Positions 20,281 through 30,000 of a stretch of 30,000 bases of DNA are shown here, one piece after another. Numbering within the stretch: position 1 is the stretch's first letter; the number at the start of each line of letters is the position of its first letter. The notes beneath the pieces were generated by a model. That model was not told the DNA's origin. It did no database searches and saw nothing but the letters and a program-made list of their open reading frames with translations. The position numbers and the translations under genes were made by a program. This stretch comes from Trachelipus rathkii (lineage: Eukaryota > Arthropoda > Malacostraca > Isopoda > Trachelipodidae), in the NCBI GenBank assembly GCA_015478945.1, contig JABUQX010022977.1, positions 20,001 through 50,000 on the forward strand, in the 5' to 3' direction.

Positions 20281-21045
20281 ACTGAGCCGTTAGCACAGTG
20301 GAGTACGACGTGAGTCTGGGATCAGCGATTAGAGGGTCGTATCTCAGTGCGAAAGACCGTTTCGTGTTCGAGAATATGATTATTTTGTATGAAGGCGCCC
20401 GCCCGAGGCGAGCAACACGTAGGTGCGACTCGTCACATCGTCACAGGATATTCTCGAACGGCAAAGATAGGCACATAGACGGTCGAGCAGGGTGGATGAG
20501 CACAATGCAAACGACGGCGCGTCCCCCGAAGGGACACGGGAATGAGCGGAACCCGAAAATTAGTACGGGTACTTATCCATCCAAGTTGTACTAATACATT
20601 CAAGTGTACTTAAACAGCGGATGACGTCCCACGTAGAAGTTAAGTGATCATGAAGTAAGTAGCTCGTGTAAGTAGGTAGCTCATGAAAGTAAGTAGTCAT
20701 ATAAGAGAATCTTTAAGTAAGTAGCTCATTGTAAGTAAGTAAGCGAGGCGCGGCTACGCCGGAATGGTTAGTGCTCGTGTGTGTGGTTGTGAGTGTGTGT
20801 GATGTGTAGTGTGTTGTGTAGGATGTGTGTGATGTGCTCAAGTCACTACATGGAAATATAGCTCAGGGGGGAGCGACCCCAAGCTGGTAAAAACGAAGCG
20901 TACATGAAATGTAACCAAAAGATAGCCCGCGGGGAGTAGACCAAATTCACTCCGAAGACGTGACCGGTGCACCTGGCACCGGTTATGCGATTAATTGGGA
21001 TTGTGATGGTATTGCTACCTGATAATTAATAAAGAAAAGCATTAA
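20281..21045 (+). mobile_element. tRNA-derived SINE candidate, about 750 bp
   Basis: A GC-richer island in AT-rich flanks. Near its 5' end TAGCACAGTGG (20291-20301) fits the pol III box A consensus, and GGGTCGTATCT (about 20334-20344) fits box B at 8 of 11 positions, 43 bp downstream, as in a tRNA. The body carries an inverted repeat GTTCGAGAATAT (20366-20377) / ATATTCTCGAAC (20448-20459), AAGTAAGTAGCTCAT-like tandem units (about 20640-20740), a GTGT-rich part (20770-20835), and a hairpin at 20963-20983. It ends in AATAAAGAAAAGC. A 98-codon open frame at 20298-20594 is probably incidental. It could instead be two adjacent repeats. Confidence 0.5.
20963..20983 (+). repeat. Perfect 8-bp hairpin in the SINE candidate
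   Basis: ACCGGTGC (20963-20970), loop ACCTG, GCACCGGT (20976-20983). A GC-rich stem of this kind stands out in this window and may be a structured RNA element of the repeat. Confidence 0.75.
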
Positions 21046-21178
21046 AAAGCGTTTAGCTATTCCAAAAATTTATTATTTGCTATCTAAAAGTTATTTTAGT
21101 ACTGAATTTCTACATGAAGATCAATCTTTTTCATATATATCTATATATATAATATACTATATATATATATATTATATA

Positions 21179-21217
<39 letters not shown>

Positions 21218-21894
21218 TATATTATATTATATATATAATATTATATATATATTTATATATATATATATTACTATATATAATAATATATATACTTATATAT
21301 AGATTATAAAATATTGCTTTTAAAAGATCTGCAATACATAATGCTTTGCGTATCACAGAAACATCATAGAACGCGGGAATGGAATGAATAAAAAAAAATG
21401 AAAGAAAAAAAAGAAGTTCATCCGATAATGAAAATCCCTTTAAGAGAGTTTAAACTTGCAAAGGGAATAAAGGGATAAAAACAGTAATATAATTTTGTTA
21501 AACATTCCACTACTGTTAACTAGCAGATAAGCCTTATTTGCAATTATCTATTTTTTGCTTTTCCTGTCAATATAGTGTATCGATGGTAATGGCATACTTG
21601 CCAAATGCCTTCCCTATACTGTTTATATGTTTATTATCTATTATTTATAATTTATTGTATTTGTATTTATATATATTATTTATTTACCGTAGTTTACAAT
21701 TTACTCTATATTTAGTTTCTAAAGTTTTACTTTTTTTTAGTTATAAACTGTTGAGGGTTACTGCAGTTACTAGCTCTGATCGAAAACGTTTATCGTACCT
21801 GTATGGATTTATCCTCAAATTACAAGTAAATTAAACATAAGAGAAGAAGAGAGAAGAGAGAGAGAGAGAGAGCGGAGAGAACAGAAGAGAGAGA

Positions 21895-21925
<31 letters not shown>

Positions 21926-22808
21926 AGAGAAGAGAGAGAAGAGGAGAGAGAGAGAGAGCGAGAGTTATCGATATTTAATTCGTTCCTCCATATAATCCTC
22001 CTGAACAAAATAGATCTATTCATTTCTACCGGTGACTATTGGCATCCTTATTCTTTATATCTCTTGTGAGATATTTCTCGCATACTCTTGTATGGAGGAG
22101 AATATTCCGATTTTTTTTTATTATAGCGATCCTTTTCAAAATCCCCCGATTGATCTTATATCATTTCATTAATAGTAAACAGTTAAAGTCCAAAGCATTT
22201 CCTTTTACTTTATTTCTCAAATTCATTTCGATTTTTAAGCACTGTTATATTCGTTCATATCAACTTTCCGGACAGTCACATGACGTTTTGTTCTTTTTAG
22301 CCTTTATTAAATGCCACTTGAGTTAAGTGTCTTCTAAGGACGAGTTTTTTATATTATGACCGAATAATATAACAAATTAAATATGTTAAATAAATTTAAT
22401 AATAATATAAATATAATTTATAAATTTAATTTATTAATAAATATATTGTGATGTCTCGAACTTTAGAATTTTATATTATATATTTATATTATATTTTATT
22501 TATATTTATGTATTATAAATTATATGTTATATCGCTGATAAAGTTTGTTTCATTGCCAAATTCAAAATTTAGACGGCCCGCAAATACGGATTCAGGCATT
22601 TGTCATAAATCTGAAGCTCCCGAATTCGAGGATGCGCTTATTCGGCAAATAGTTATGTCTGTGTAATATGGAACTATTTAAAACTTTTATAAAATTGATT
22701 TATTGCTAAGATTATTAAAGTTAATTTAATTATAGAGAATCGAATTAATCTCTTGGTTCTATATGTTAATTTACTTAAAGGTTGATTAACTTCATATTGT
22801 CCACCCGA
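21046..22808. other. AT-rich spacer with microsatellites, no gene recognised
   Basis: Contains a degenerate (TA)n tract at 21136-21302 and a (GA)n tract at 21841-21964. Three short plus-strand frames (21538-21834, 22039-22326, 22448-22666) are hydrophobic or AT-driven and match nothing I know. The last contains a less biased tail (RRPANTDSGICHKSEAPEFE) that could be an old coding relic, but I cannot support it. Confidence 0.5.
21841..21964. repeat. (GA)n microsatellite
   Basis: AG dinucleotides interrupted by AAG and GGAG. It is the only long purine-strand GA tract on the + strand here. Confidence 0.95.
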
Positions 22809-22888
22809 TTTCTTCTTCTTCTTCTTCTTCTATCTTCTTCTTCTTCTTCTTTTCTTCTCTTTTTCTCATTCTTCTTACTTCTTCGTTT
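22809..22888. repeat. (TTC)n tract upstream of CR1 copy 1
   Basis: TTC units with a TATC and several CT slips, ending about 50 bp before the first recognisable CR1 coding sequence. Confidence 0.9.
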
Positions 22889-22949
22889 TATGCAGACAAC
22901 GTTTAGCATTTGAATTCTAGAAAGGTGGAAGTGGCTTTCCAGAATTGAT

Positions 22950-24470
22950 TAAACTCCATATAATAATAAAATCACCCTTGGACAGATGGATACTATACAA
23001 GCATCTGAAAAAATTTTGAAAGAATATAGTGAAACCTCTTGACAATGGCTTTTCAATCAAGATCTTTTAAGGAAGGATTAGTTCAGCTCATGATTTGCAA
23101 AATTAGCTGAATATAATCCACTGTTCAAAAAAAGGAGCAATCGTAAGGTTCGAATAACTACAAAGACATATTAGCTTGAGCTTCTATTAGTTTGGTAACA
23201 ATTTTTGAGCAATACTAATACAGACCAACACGTTTTAGAAGAACAGAAATAAAGATCATGCCTTACCAAATTTGACTAGAATTTATTAATAGAATTTTAA
23301 TGTTAGGGTTATTAACGATTGTACGATAATTATAATCCTTCGATGTATTTACTTAGAACTTTCAAAAACAGTTGATACCCTCGTCCTATCAAAGATTATT
23401 GGAAAAAGCTTAGAGACTTCATGGTATTTCGCACCGGAAAAACTTTTAACATTGGATAAAAATTGTCTTTCGAGCGGACAACAACGAGTCCATCAATGGT
23501 AGATGCTCAAGTTGGGACGATGTTATAGTAGTGACCCAAGGACTGTCCTGGGTCCACCATATGTTCAATATAATTGATAATGACATAGATCGCTATTTGT
23601 TAGCAGTAATTCGTAGAACAGGATGTTCCGAAAGGAGGACATGGTCATTTATTATTGGGAGAAAGAAATCATTCTCAGCGACTTAAAAAGGATTGTGAAA
23701 TTGCGTCAAAGACACTGGGCAATGAAAATATTAAATACGATAAATTGTTATAAATTATAACATGTTAGTGAGTTTAGGAACAATAGAATTGATTACCAAA
23801 ATATGATGACACAATTATCAAAGTTGTCAGTGAGGAAAAGGATCTAGAGTTTAATTTTGATCTTCGTATGTTAAATAAACAAATGGAAACTGTTAAAAAA
23901 GCAGTCAATACTTAAGGCGTTATAAAAAGAACCTCGAAAATGAACAGCAAAATATAATACTTACTATCTATAAAACATTAGTTAGGCCTTAATCTGGAAA
24001 CGCAGTGCAGATTTTGAAAGTAGCCTTATCTCAGAAAAAAAATTGGAAATCTTCACATGTAAATAAATATTTTGCTTAGATTGACCTACTCTTACGATCA
24101 CCGTCTACGTGAATTAGACATCCATTCTTAGAAACAAGAAGATTGATTAGGAATTAAATAGAATGTTTTTAATATGGATTATGATGAATCATGCACCAAA
24201 AGGCAGATTCTCTTAGATATGATGTTAACGATTCATGTAACCAAAAGTAATAGAGGCATAAACTTTTCATAAACGATTTCATCACGTCATACTTACACTT
24301 TCTTCACTTACGATGTAATTGAGAGTGGAATAGTCTCCTTACGAAATATAGTAAATAGAGTGAAATATGAATGCAATTCAAAAAGAAATTTAACTAAACA
24401 CTTTAGGAAATGTCATCGATGAGACTTCAACACATACACCGAATCTTTACTTTATTAGTAAACACTAGCA
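22950..24470 (+). pseudogene. CR1 reverse transcriptase, copy 1, heavily frameshifted
   Basis: Fragments in order, across changing frames: an NKSP..DG-like start at about 22960; LKEYSE then FKEGLV (about 23020-23085); PLFKK (about 23120); VTQG followed by VLGP (23531-23555, motif B) and an IND-ID region; DLKRIVK (about 23680); VSEEKDLEFNFDLR; VIKRTSK and ILTIYKTLVRP (about 23957-23989). These track the CR1 order (GPDGI, W..ANVTPLFKKG, GVPQGSVLGP, LYKTLVRP..EYC). No frame is open beyond about 40 codons. Motif A and the FADD catalytic box are not readable. The fragment is non-functional. Confidence 0.72.
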
Positions 24471-24599
24471 TTAATAACGGTGAAATCAACACGAATATTG
24501 AGATCATATTTATAAATGTTAAAAGGTACATCTAAAAGATCTTGGGCAGCCGAATTATTATATTGAACAGTTTTCAATGTTTACCTTAGAGATAAAATT

Positions 24600-25060
24600 T
24601 ACCGAAAATGTTTACCGCTCTTAAGTCGCTCTAAAGTCGGTGGTTCGCATTAATACACTATCATCTTAATTGAATAACAGCTTCGAGTTTTCCCGTTTGG
24701 GGATGTTTATCTTAACGTGTCTAAGCCAGATGTGACATAAATCGATACACACTATCATATGATTTATTGTATTAACAATTTTGTGTCCACAGCTGAGAGG
24801 TATATTTCTACGTTCGCAAGTCAGGTGACCTCATTTAGATCACCCACTAGACGTCTTAATTGTGTGAATAACAGTTATGATGTCCACACTGCTAGAGGGT
24901 TATTTCTAACATTGTAGCCGGTGACATCATCAATCACACTACATAATTATTTGTAATAACAGAATTATTGGAGGTTCCGTTTAGGGTTAATATATAACTC
25001 TAAGCCGGTTAAATCATTTCCCTCAGACTAGCATTTGAGTGGACTGTAAGTCTCTGGCTG
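24600..25060 (+). repeat. CR1 3'-UTR tandem repeats, copy 1
   Basis: About four to five degenerate units of roughly 85-95 bp. Each contains variants of TCTAAGCCGGTGACATCAT, a CACACTATCAT-like block, GTAATAACAG and a TGTCCAC...AGAGGGTTATTTCTAAC block. The same unit structure recurs at 27840-28250. Confidence 0.75.
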
Positions 25061-25077
25061 TCGTATGTTGCTGTAGT

Positions 25078-25272
25078 TCTTTTTAATTCTTTTCTTCGTT
25101 TCTTTTTCTTCTTTCTTTCTTCTTCTTCTTTTTTTCTTACTTCTTTTCTTTTCTTCTTCTTCTTCTTCTTCTTCTTCTCTTCTCTTTTCTTCTTCTTCTC
25201 TTCTTTTTCTTCTTCTGTCTTCTTCTTCTTATTCTTTTCTCTTCTTCTTATTACTTCTTCTTATTCTTCTAA
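25078..25272. repeat. (TTC)n tract between the CR1 copies
   Basis: Imperfect TTC/TTTTC/TCTC pyrimidine tract of about 195 bp, directly after the 3' repeats of copy 1 and just before copy 2. Confidence 0.93.
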
Positions 25273-25364
25273 TTTTATTTATATTTTTATTTTTTATTTA
25301 TTATTTTTAGACCTACTAATAGTGGTCATAATTAATTGGTAAGAAGTGTTGAGGTTATAGAGGC

Positions 25365-27660
25365 CTATTGTGGTAAAAGTGATCATAACCATGATTAAAT
25401 TTTACCAGTTAATATAGAGAAAAACAAAACTAGCAATTACCTGAAAATTCCTGATTTTAAGAACGGCAAATTTTAATGACCTTTAAGGAAGCTTAGTATC
25501 TATTACAATTGGGAATGAAATATTAAAGCAATGCAATGATAATGATGGATACGTTTCTACAAATATTTAATGAAAAAAAAATGTTGTTTCCATTTTATTA
25601 TAAAAAACGGAACTATTTATACTGCTACCGGACAAACGATTGCCAATGGTTCGGTATTAATTAAGGAAGGAAAATTCTGTTTAAATCAATGAAATAGTTC
25701 TTATAAATTTTGGAATTCTTCTGTGTAAGAATATAATATCAATTACAAAGTTTGGCGTCGAAACTGCATAAAGACTAAATTAGAGGCTGTTAAAAGAAAC
25801 TATGAAAATTAATATTGCCGGGGAGAGGTAAAAACTAATCCTAAAAAGTCTTTACAATTTACCGTCAATAATAAAAGTTCCATTAAGGAATGCATCTGAA
25901 CATACTGGACAAAATAACGAAACCTAAGTCGGAACAAATGCTAATGCGTGGCAAACCAGTATTAGGAATAACTTTATTGACTCCTCAGTATTACGATTAA
26001 GAAGAATCGGTAGTAGATCAATTGTGGCTTACATGGAAACGACGGAGATATTTTCATACAGATAGTTTTTTAGTACATTTGAAATTTATAGAAGAGTGAG
26101 TTGCCTGTTCAATATAACGCTGTTCAATAATAAATTCAACTGGACCTATTGAGATTTATTGCCGATTGCGATCTAAAAAAAATTTGAAGGATATATTAGT
26201 AAGAACCTCTGAACGATGCTTTTCAATAAGTCTTTACAAGAAGGCTTAGTACGCATAGGGGAGGGGGGAGCTAAGGTAACACCCCCCCCAATCCAGGCGT
26301 CTCTTTCAAAAGTGAGATCGTAAAGTCCAATGAATTACAGAACAATTAGCTTACCTTCAAGTAGTTGGCCAGAAATATTTATTGACGCAATATAACTAGT
26401 AGAATAGGGTTGCAATCCTGAGCGTCATGCAAAGTTGATAGAAACCTCCCAAAACTGCTGATTAGAAGAACAAAAAAAAGATCAGCATTAACAAATTTAC
26501 TAGAATTCTTTTATGTGGTCATTAACAATGTAGATAAGTATAAATCTTTTGATGTTATTTTACCTAGATTACCTTACAAAAGAAGATTTGATGTTAACCG
26601 TCCATCATCAATAAACATTATTGGAAAAGTTAGAGTATGGTTATCGAGAAAGACTTTTAAATTGGATTTCAAACTGTATGGACGAGCACGAATTTATTAA
26701 TGCGTGAATGTCAGATTGAGGCGAATGGTATTAGTGGTGTACCTAAGGGTCGTGGTCTGAGTACCAATTAGTTCATATATATATGAAAATGACTGTTATA
26801 ATATTTAGCCAATCGTTTTCTCATGCTACCTACGACTACGAAACTTGGAAAATCGCCATAAGAAAACGGACAGAAGAATCAGTTACTCCAAATGTCTTTG
26901 AAGTAGTACTGGAGACTGGTGTGGAGTATGGCAAATGAAATTTAATACTCTGTAATAGTAAGGTTATACATTTTGGAGTAGGACAGGAATCAACGATTAC
27001 AAAATAGAGGACTGCAGTTATGCGAAAGTTCAGTCAAATTGAGGAAAGGATCTTGGAAAGATTATTAATAAGGATTTAAGTTTGCGAGACAATGTGCTGA
27101 ACCGATAAGAATGTCAACCAGCGCGGCCTCTCTTTTGTCCATCTGTATACTCTAATGCAAATTAAACTCTAAAAATATATATTATTCTTAATAAAAATTA
27201 GCTCGACTCTTTGAATACAGCAGTACAGTTTTGGAGTAGTCCATACTCAAAAAGGACCATAGAAAAATTGAAGAAAGAGTTCAAGAAGGGCAACTAATAT
27301 TAAACCAGATTGAGGGTAAGTCAACGGCAACACACGACCTACGCGAAAATGGACTATACAGTTCTATTGAGAAACAAAAGATTGAGAGGAAAATTAATAG
27401 AGTCCCTTCAAATACTAAAAACTTTGAAAATATCGTTACAGCAATTAACTTTAGATATGTTTTAACGATGTAACAGAAAGTAATGGGCATAAACTTTGTC
27501 GTAAACGATTTCAAACAAATAGCAAAGAATTTCTTCACTTTCGATGTAATTGAGAAGTGGAATAGTTATTCTTATGAAATAGTGAACAGCGGGAACATCG
27601 ATTTATTCAAGAAGACAAGTTAGATAAACACTTTACAGGAATTAGCTCTGTGAACTCAAA
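25365..27660 (+). pseudogene. CR1 ORF2 (endonuclease end, reverse transcriptase), copy 2, broken
   Basis: Recognisable pieces: GKSDHN (25372-25389, end of the endonuclease) then LKIPDFKNGKF; AVKRNYEN and KTNPKKSLQFTVNNKSSIKE (linker); LFNKSLQEGLV; SPMNYRTISLPS (about 26315-26355); RSALTNLLEFFYVVINNVDK (about 26480-26540, equivalent of QHGF...SCLTNLL); GVPKG (26736-26750, motif B); a TKLGK remnant at about 26838-26852 where FADDTKLG belongs; CNSKVIHFG (26951-26977); RRAT-like at about 27285; and WNSYSYEIVN (27558-27587). The open frame at 26515-26700 and a 27281-27538 minus-strand frame are a fragment and a shadow respectively. The order is exactly that of CR1. Stops and frameshifts occur every 30-60 codons, so it is dead as read. 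Confidence 0.8.
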
Positions 27661-27839
27661 ATATACCCGAATCTTACTGATATTAACGATTATAGAAGAT
27701 AGATAAGGTGAGATCAAATGATTTGATCAAGCTTGATTAGAAGTCAAGTACATCTATCAAAAGAAATGTTGGGCGAAAAACCGAACTATTATTGACAGTT
27801 TTCAATGATTACCCGTCGAGGTACATTACGCAAAAGTTT

Positions 27840-28250
27840 ACCGCTGTTCTAGCGCTCTAAGTCCGGTGGTCGCATTGACCACACTATCATCTTAATTTGT
27901 AAAATAACAGGCTTTGATGTTCACGCTTAGAGGGTTATTTAACGTTCTAGCCGGTGGACATTCATCGATCAACATTCTCATATATTTGTAAAATTTGAAG
28001 TCACAACTTAGAGGGTTACTTTTAAAACGTTCTAAGCGTGCCTCATCGATCACATATGTCTGTAATTGTGTTATAACGTATTTGATGTCCACACTTAGAG
28101 GGTTATTTCTAAACATTTAGTAGGTTGAACATCATCGATCAACTAACATAATATTTTTGTAATAAACAGGATTGGGTCAACGTTTAGGAGGCGTTATTAT
28201 AGTTCTAAGCAAGGGACCTCATCTTCCTAGACTAGCCTTAGTGGACTTGT
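27840..28250 (+). repeat. CR1 3'-UTR tandem repeats, copy 2
   Basis: About four to five units of roughly 80-95 bp built from ATCATCGATCA-like, TTTGTAATAACAG-like, TTGATGTCCACACTTAGAGG, GTTATTTCTAAACATT and TTCTAAGCCGG-like blocks. Clearest unit starts are near 27855, 27945, 28030 and 28115. The last unit is followed by GACTAGCCTTAGTGGACTTG, which also ends copy 1 in diverged form (about 25027-25046). Confidence 0.8.
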
Positions 28251-28262
28251 AAAGTCTTTGCT

Positions 28263-28670
28263 AGTGGTGCTTCTTCTTTTTCATGTCTTCTTTATCTCAT
28301 TTCTTCTTCTTCTTCTTCTTCATTCTTCCTCTTCATTTCCGATTTTTCTTTTTTATTTAATCTTCTAATATTTAATCCACAAGTCTAATAATTCTTTCAT
28401 TATTTCTTCATTCTTCTCTTCTTCTTCTTTTCTTTCTTCTTTTCATCTTTTCTATCTTCTTCTTCTTCTTCTTCTTTTCTCTTTTCTTCTTCTTTTCTTA
28501 CTTTTCTTTTCTTCTTAATTCTTATACTTATTCATATATTATTTTTCTTCTTCTTTTCTTACTTCTTATTCCTTTTCTTCTTTTCTTCTCTTTCTTTCTT
28601 CTTCTTTTCTGTCTTTCTCTTTCTTCTTCTTCTTTTTCTGTCTTCTTCTTCTTTCTTCTTCTTTTTCTTA
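28263..28670. repeat. TTC-rich tract after CR1 copy 2
   Basis: About 400 bp of imperfect TTC, TTTTC and TCTTCTT units, with a short non-repeat gap at about 28335-28410. Confidence 0.93.
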
Positions 28671-28729
28671 TTATTATATATTACTACTATCTCATTTTTA
28701 TTTTAAGTATTCTTGAATATTTTTCATTA

Positions 28730-28948
28730 TTATTTTTATTATTATTATTATTATTATTATTTATTAATTATTATTATTAATTTATTATTATTTTATTATT
28801 ATTATTGTTATTATTATTTGTTATTGTTATTATTGTTTTATATTATTATTGTTATTTTTATTTTATCTATTATTAATTATTATTATTAATTATTATTATT
28901 ATTTATTATTATTATTAATTATTATTATATATTATTATTATGTATTTA

Positions 28949-28980
<32 letters not shown>
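28730..28980. repeat. (TTA)n microsatellite
   Basis: ATT/TTA trinucleotides with frequent TTAATTA, TTGTTA and TTTATT slips. Confidence 0.95.
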
Positions 28981-28981
<1 letters not shown>

Positions 28982-29006
28982 AACTTCATGTTACTACTAC
29001 CTAATA

Positions 29007-29012
29007 CTACCA

Positions 29013-29063
<51 letters not shown>

Positions 29064-29064
29064 A
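29007..29064. repeat. (ACT)n microsatellite
   Basis: About 17 ACT/CTA units, clean in the centre, following the TTA tract after a short transition. Confidence 0.96.
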
Positions 29065-29472
29065 ACTACTTTTACAATTTTTAAAGATCATATTACATAA
29101 AACATTGTAAAAATAATCCAAGCTAATTTTGAAATTTTAGTCAATAATGAAATGAGTGTATTACTGTCAAACAAAGTTACCTTGCAAAGCAGAAAAGCAA
29201 CAAAAAAGAATTATCCCTAATGCACACAAAGCATGCATAAATTTACATGCATTATTCTTGCCCATTTTAAACATATACACACGGAACCACCATATACATA
29301 TATAAAATAAATTACCTGCAAACACACACATAGTAGTTTGTCAACGTCTCTTTATCAGAGAAAAGATGTATTTGATTCAGCCTGATTGTGATGGATTAAA
29401 GGAATGATGTTGCCAAAATGCAAGATTTCTTTGGTTTTCAGTCAAAGACTTGAGCAGAATATTATCACCATA
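29065..29472. other. Unique sequence, nothing recognised
   Basis: About 400 bp without repeats, open frames or dynein similarity. I looked specifically for the dynein exon expected after exon vi and did not find it. Confidence 0.5.
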
Positions 29473-29542
29473 TTATATATAATAAATATATATATATTAT
29501 ATATATATTATATAATAATATAATACTATATTAGTATTAATA

Positions 29543-29574
<32 letters not shown>

Positions 29575-29784
29575 TAATATATAATATAAAAATATATTAT
29601 ATAAATATTTATCATATATATATATATATACTATTAATATATATATATATATTTTATATATATACTATATATATTATATATATATATAATACTATATTAT
29701 TATATAATTATATATAATAATATATATTAATATATATTATATTTATATACTATAATATATATATATCTAGTATATATATATACG
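29473..29784. repeat. Degenerate (TA)n tract
   Basis: About 310 bp of TA with many ATAATA, ACTATA and AAATATA interruptions. The last 215 bp of the window are plain AT-rich sequence. Confidence 0.93.
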
Positions 29785-30000
29785 AGTATATAAATAATCC
29801 AATTAGTACTGTGCACAGGTTTAATAAAAAATGTTTATAACTAAAAAATGAATATTTTCATTAATTTCACTTATGGTTGAATATTTTAAAACATATATAT
29901 TTATTTTTCAATTTTTAAATTGTTAATTTTCTTAATATACTTTTTTTTAAATTTTTAATTAAATTTTTTAATTTGTTATTAGGTATTATATATGATATAT

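Larger units (their letters stand above)
22940..25077 (+). mobile_element. CR1-like LINE, copy 1 (5'-truncated)
   Basis: Begins within the reverse transcriptase region and carries through to the 3' tandem repeats (24600-25060) and a TTC-rich tail. It is collinear with copy 2 downstream, in the same orientation. The endonuclease half is missing, as expected for 5'-truncated CR1 insertions. Confidence 0.75.
25310..28262 (+). mobile_element. CR1-like LINE, copy 2 (longer)
   Basis: Head-to-tail with copy 1, same strand. It starts within the endonuclease, keeps the linker and reverse transcriptase in order, and ends in the same kind of 3' tandem repeats (27840-28250) and TTC-rich tail. About 800 bp more of the 5' side is present than in copy 1. 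The two copies are clearly related but differ by many small indels. Confidence 0.8.

Overview
This is a gene-poor, AT-rich animal nuclear window. It is most likely from an arthropod, and a crustacean would fit, but species cannot be assigned. Four things point that way: a CCTAA/TTAGG array of the arthropod telomere type; extreme microsatellite density ((TA)n, (TTA)n, (TC)n, (TTC)n, (TG)n); a mixed load of decayed transposons (CR1, another APE-type LINE, Tc1/mariner, ZBED5-type hAT, an LTR element, a MITE and a SINE candidate); and a spliced gene with arthropod-like residues. No prokaryotic features are present.

The only host gene I can support is on the + strand. It is the 3' part of an axonemal outer-arm dynein heavy chain of the DNAH5/DNAH8 type. 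Six exons (451-562, 6167-6319, 8074-8300, 8554-8631, 13227-13421, 15346-15485) join in compatible phases with GT/AG borders. They encode about 300 continuous residues from just before AAA6 through AAA6 and its lid into the start of the C-terminal domain. Upstream exons lie left of the window. I could not find the following exon in the remaining 14.5 kb, so the last intron is very long or the gene is broken.

The introns hold nearly everything else. Intron 1 (563-6166) has a MITE and a 4.8-kb LTR element. That element has two 487-bp LTRs and a primer-binding region resembling the 3' half of tRNA-Trp; it has gag-like but no recognisable pol coding. The intron between the 78-nt and 195-nt exons has a Tc1/mariner fragment and a nearly full-length but dead LINE on the minus strand. 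The next intron has a hAT pseudogene on the minus strand. Downstream of 15485 come 3.6 kb of unrecognised sequence, microsatellites, a GC-richer tRNA-derived SINE candidate (about 20281-21045), and two head-to-tail copies of a CR1-like LINE. Each CR1 copy ends in long-unit 3' tandem repeats followed by a TTC-rich tract.

I see no novel multi-gene system. The best leads are the extended tRNA-like primer-binding region, the CR1 copies alternating with TTC arrays, the microsatellites abutting dynein splice sites (including a copied donor), and the contrast between indel-ridden repeats and clean exons.
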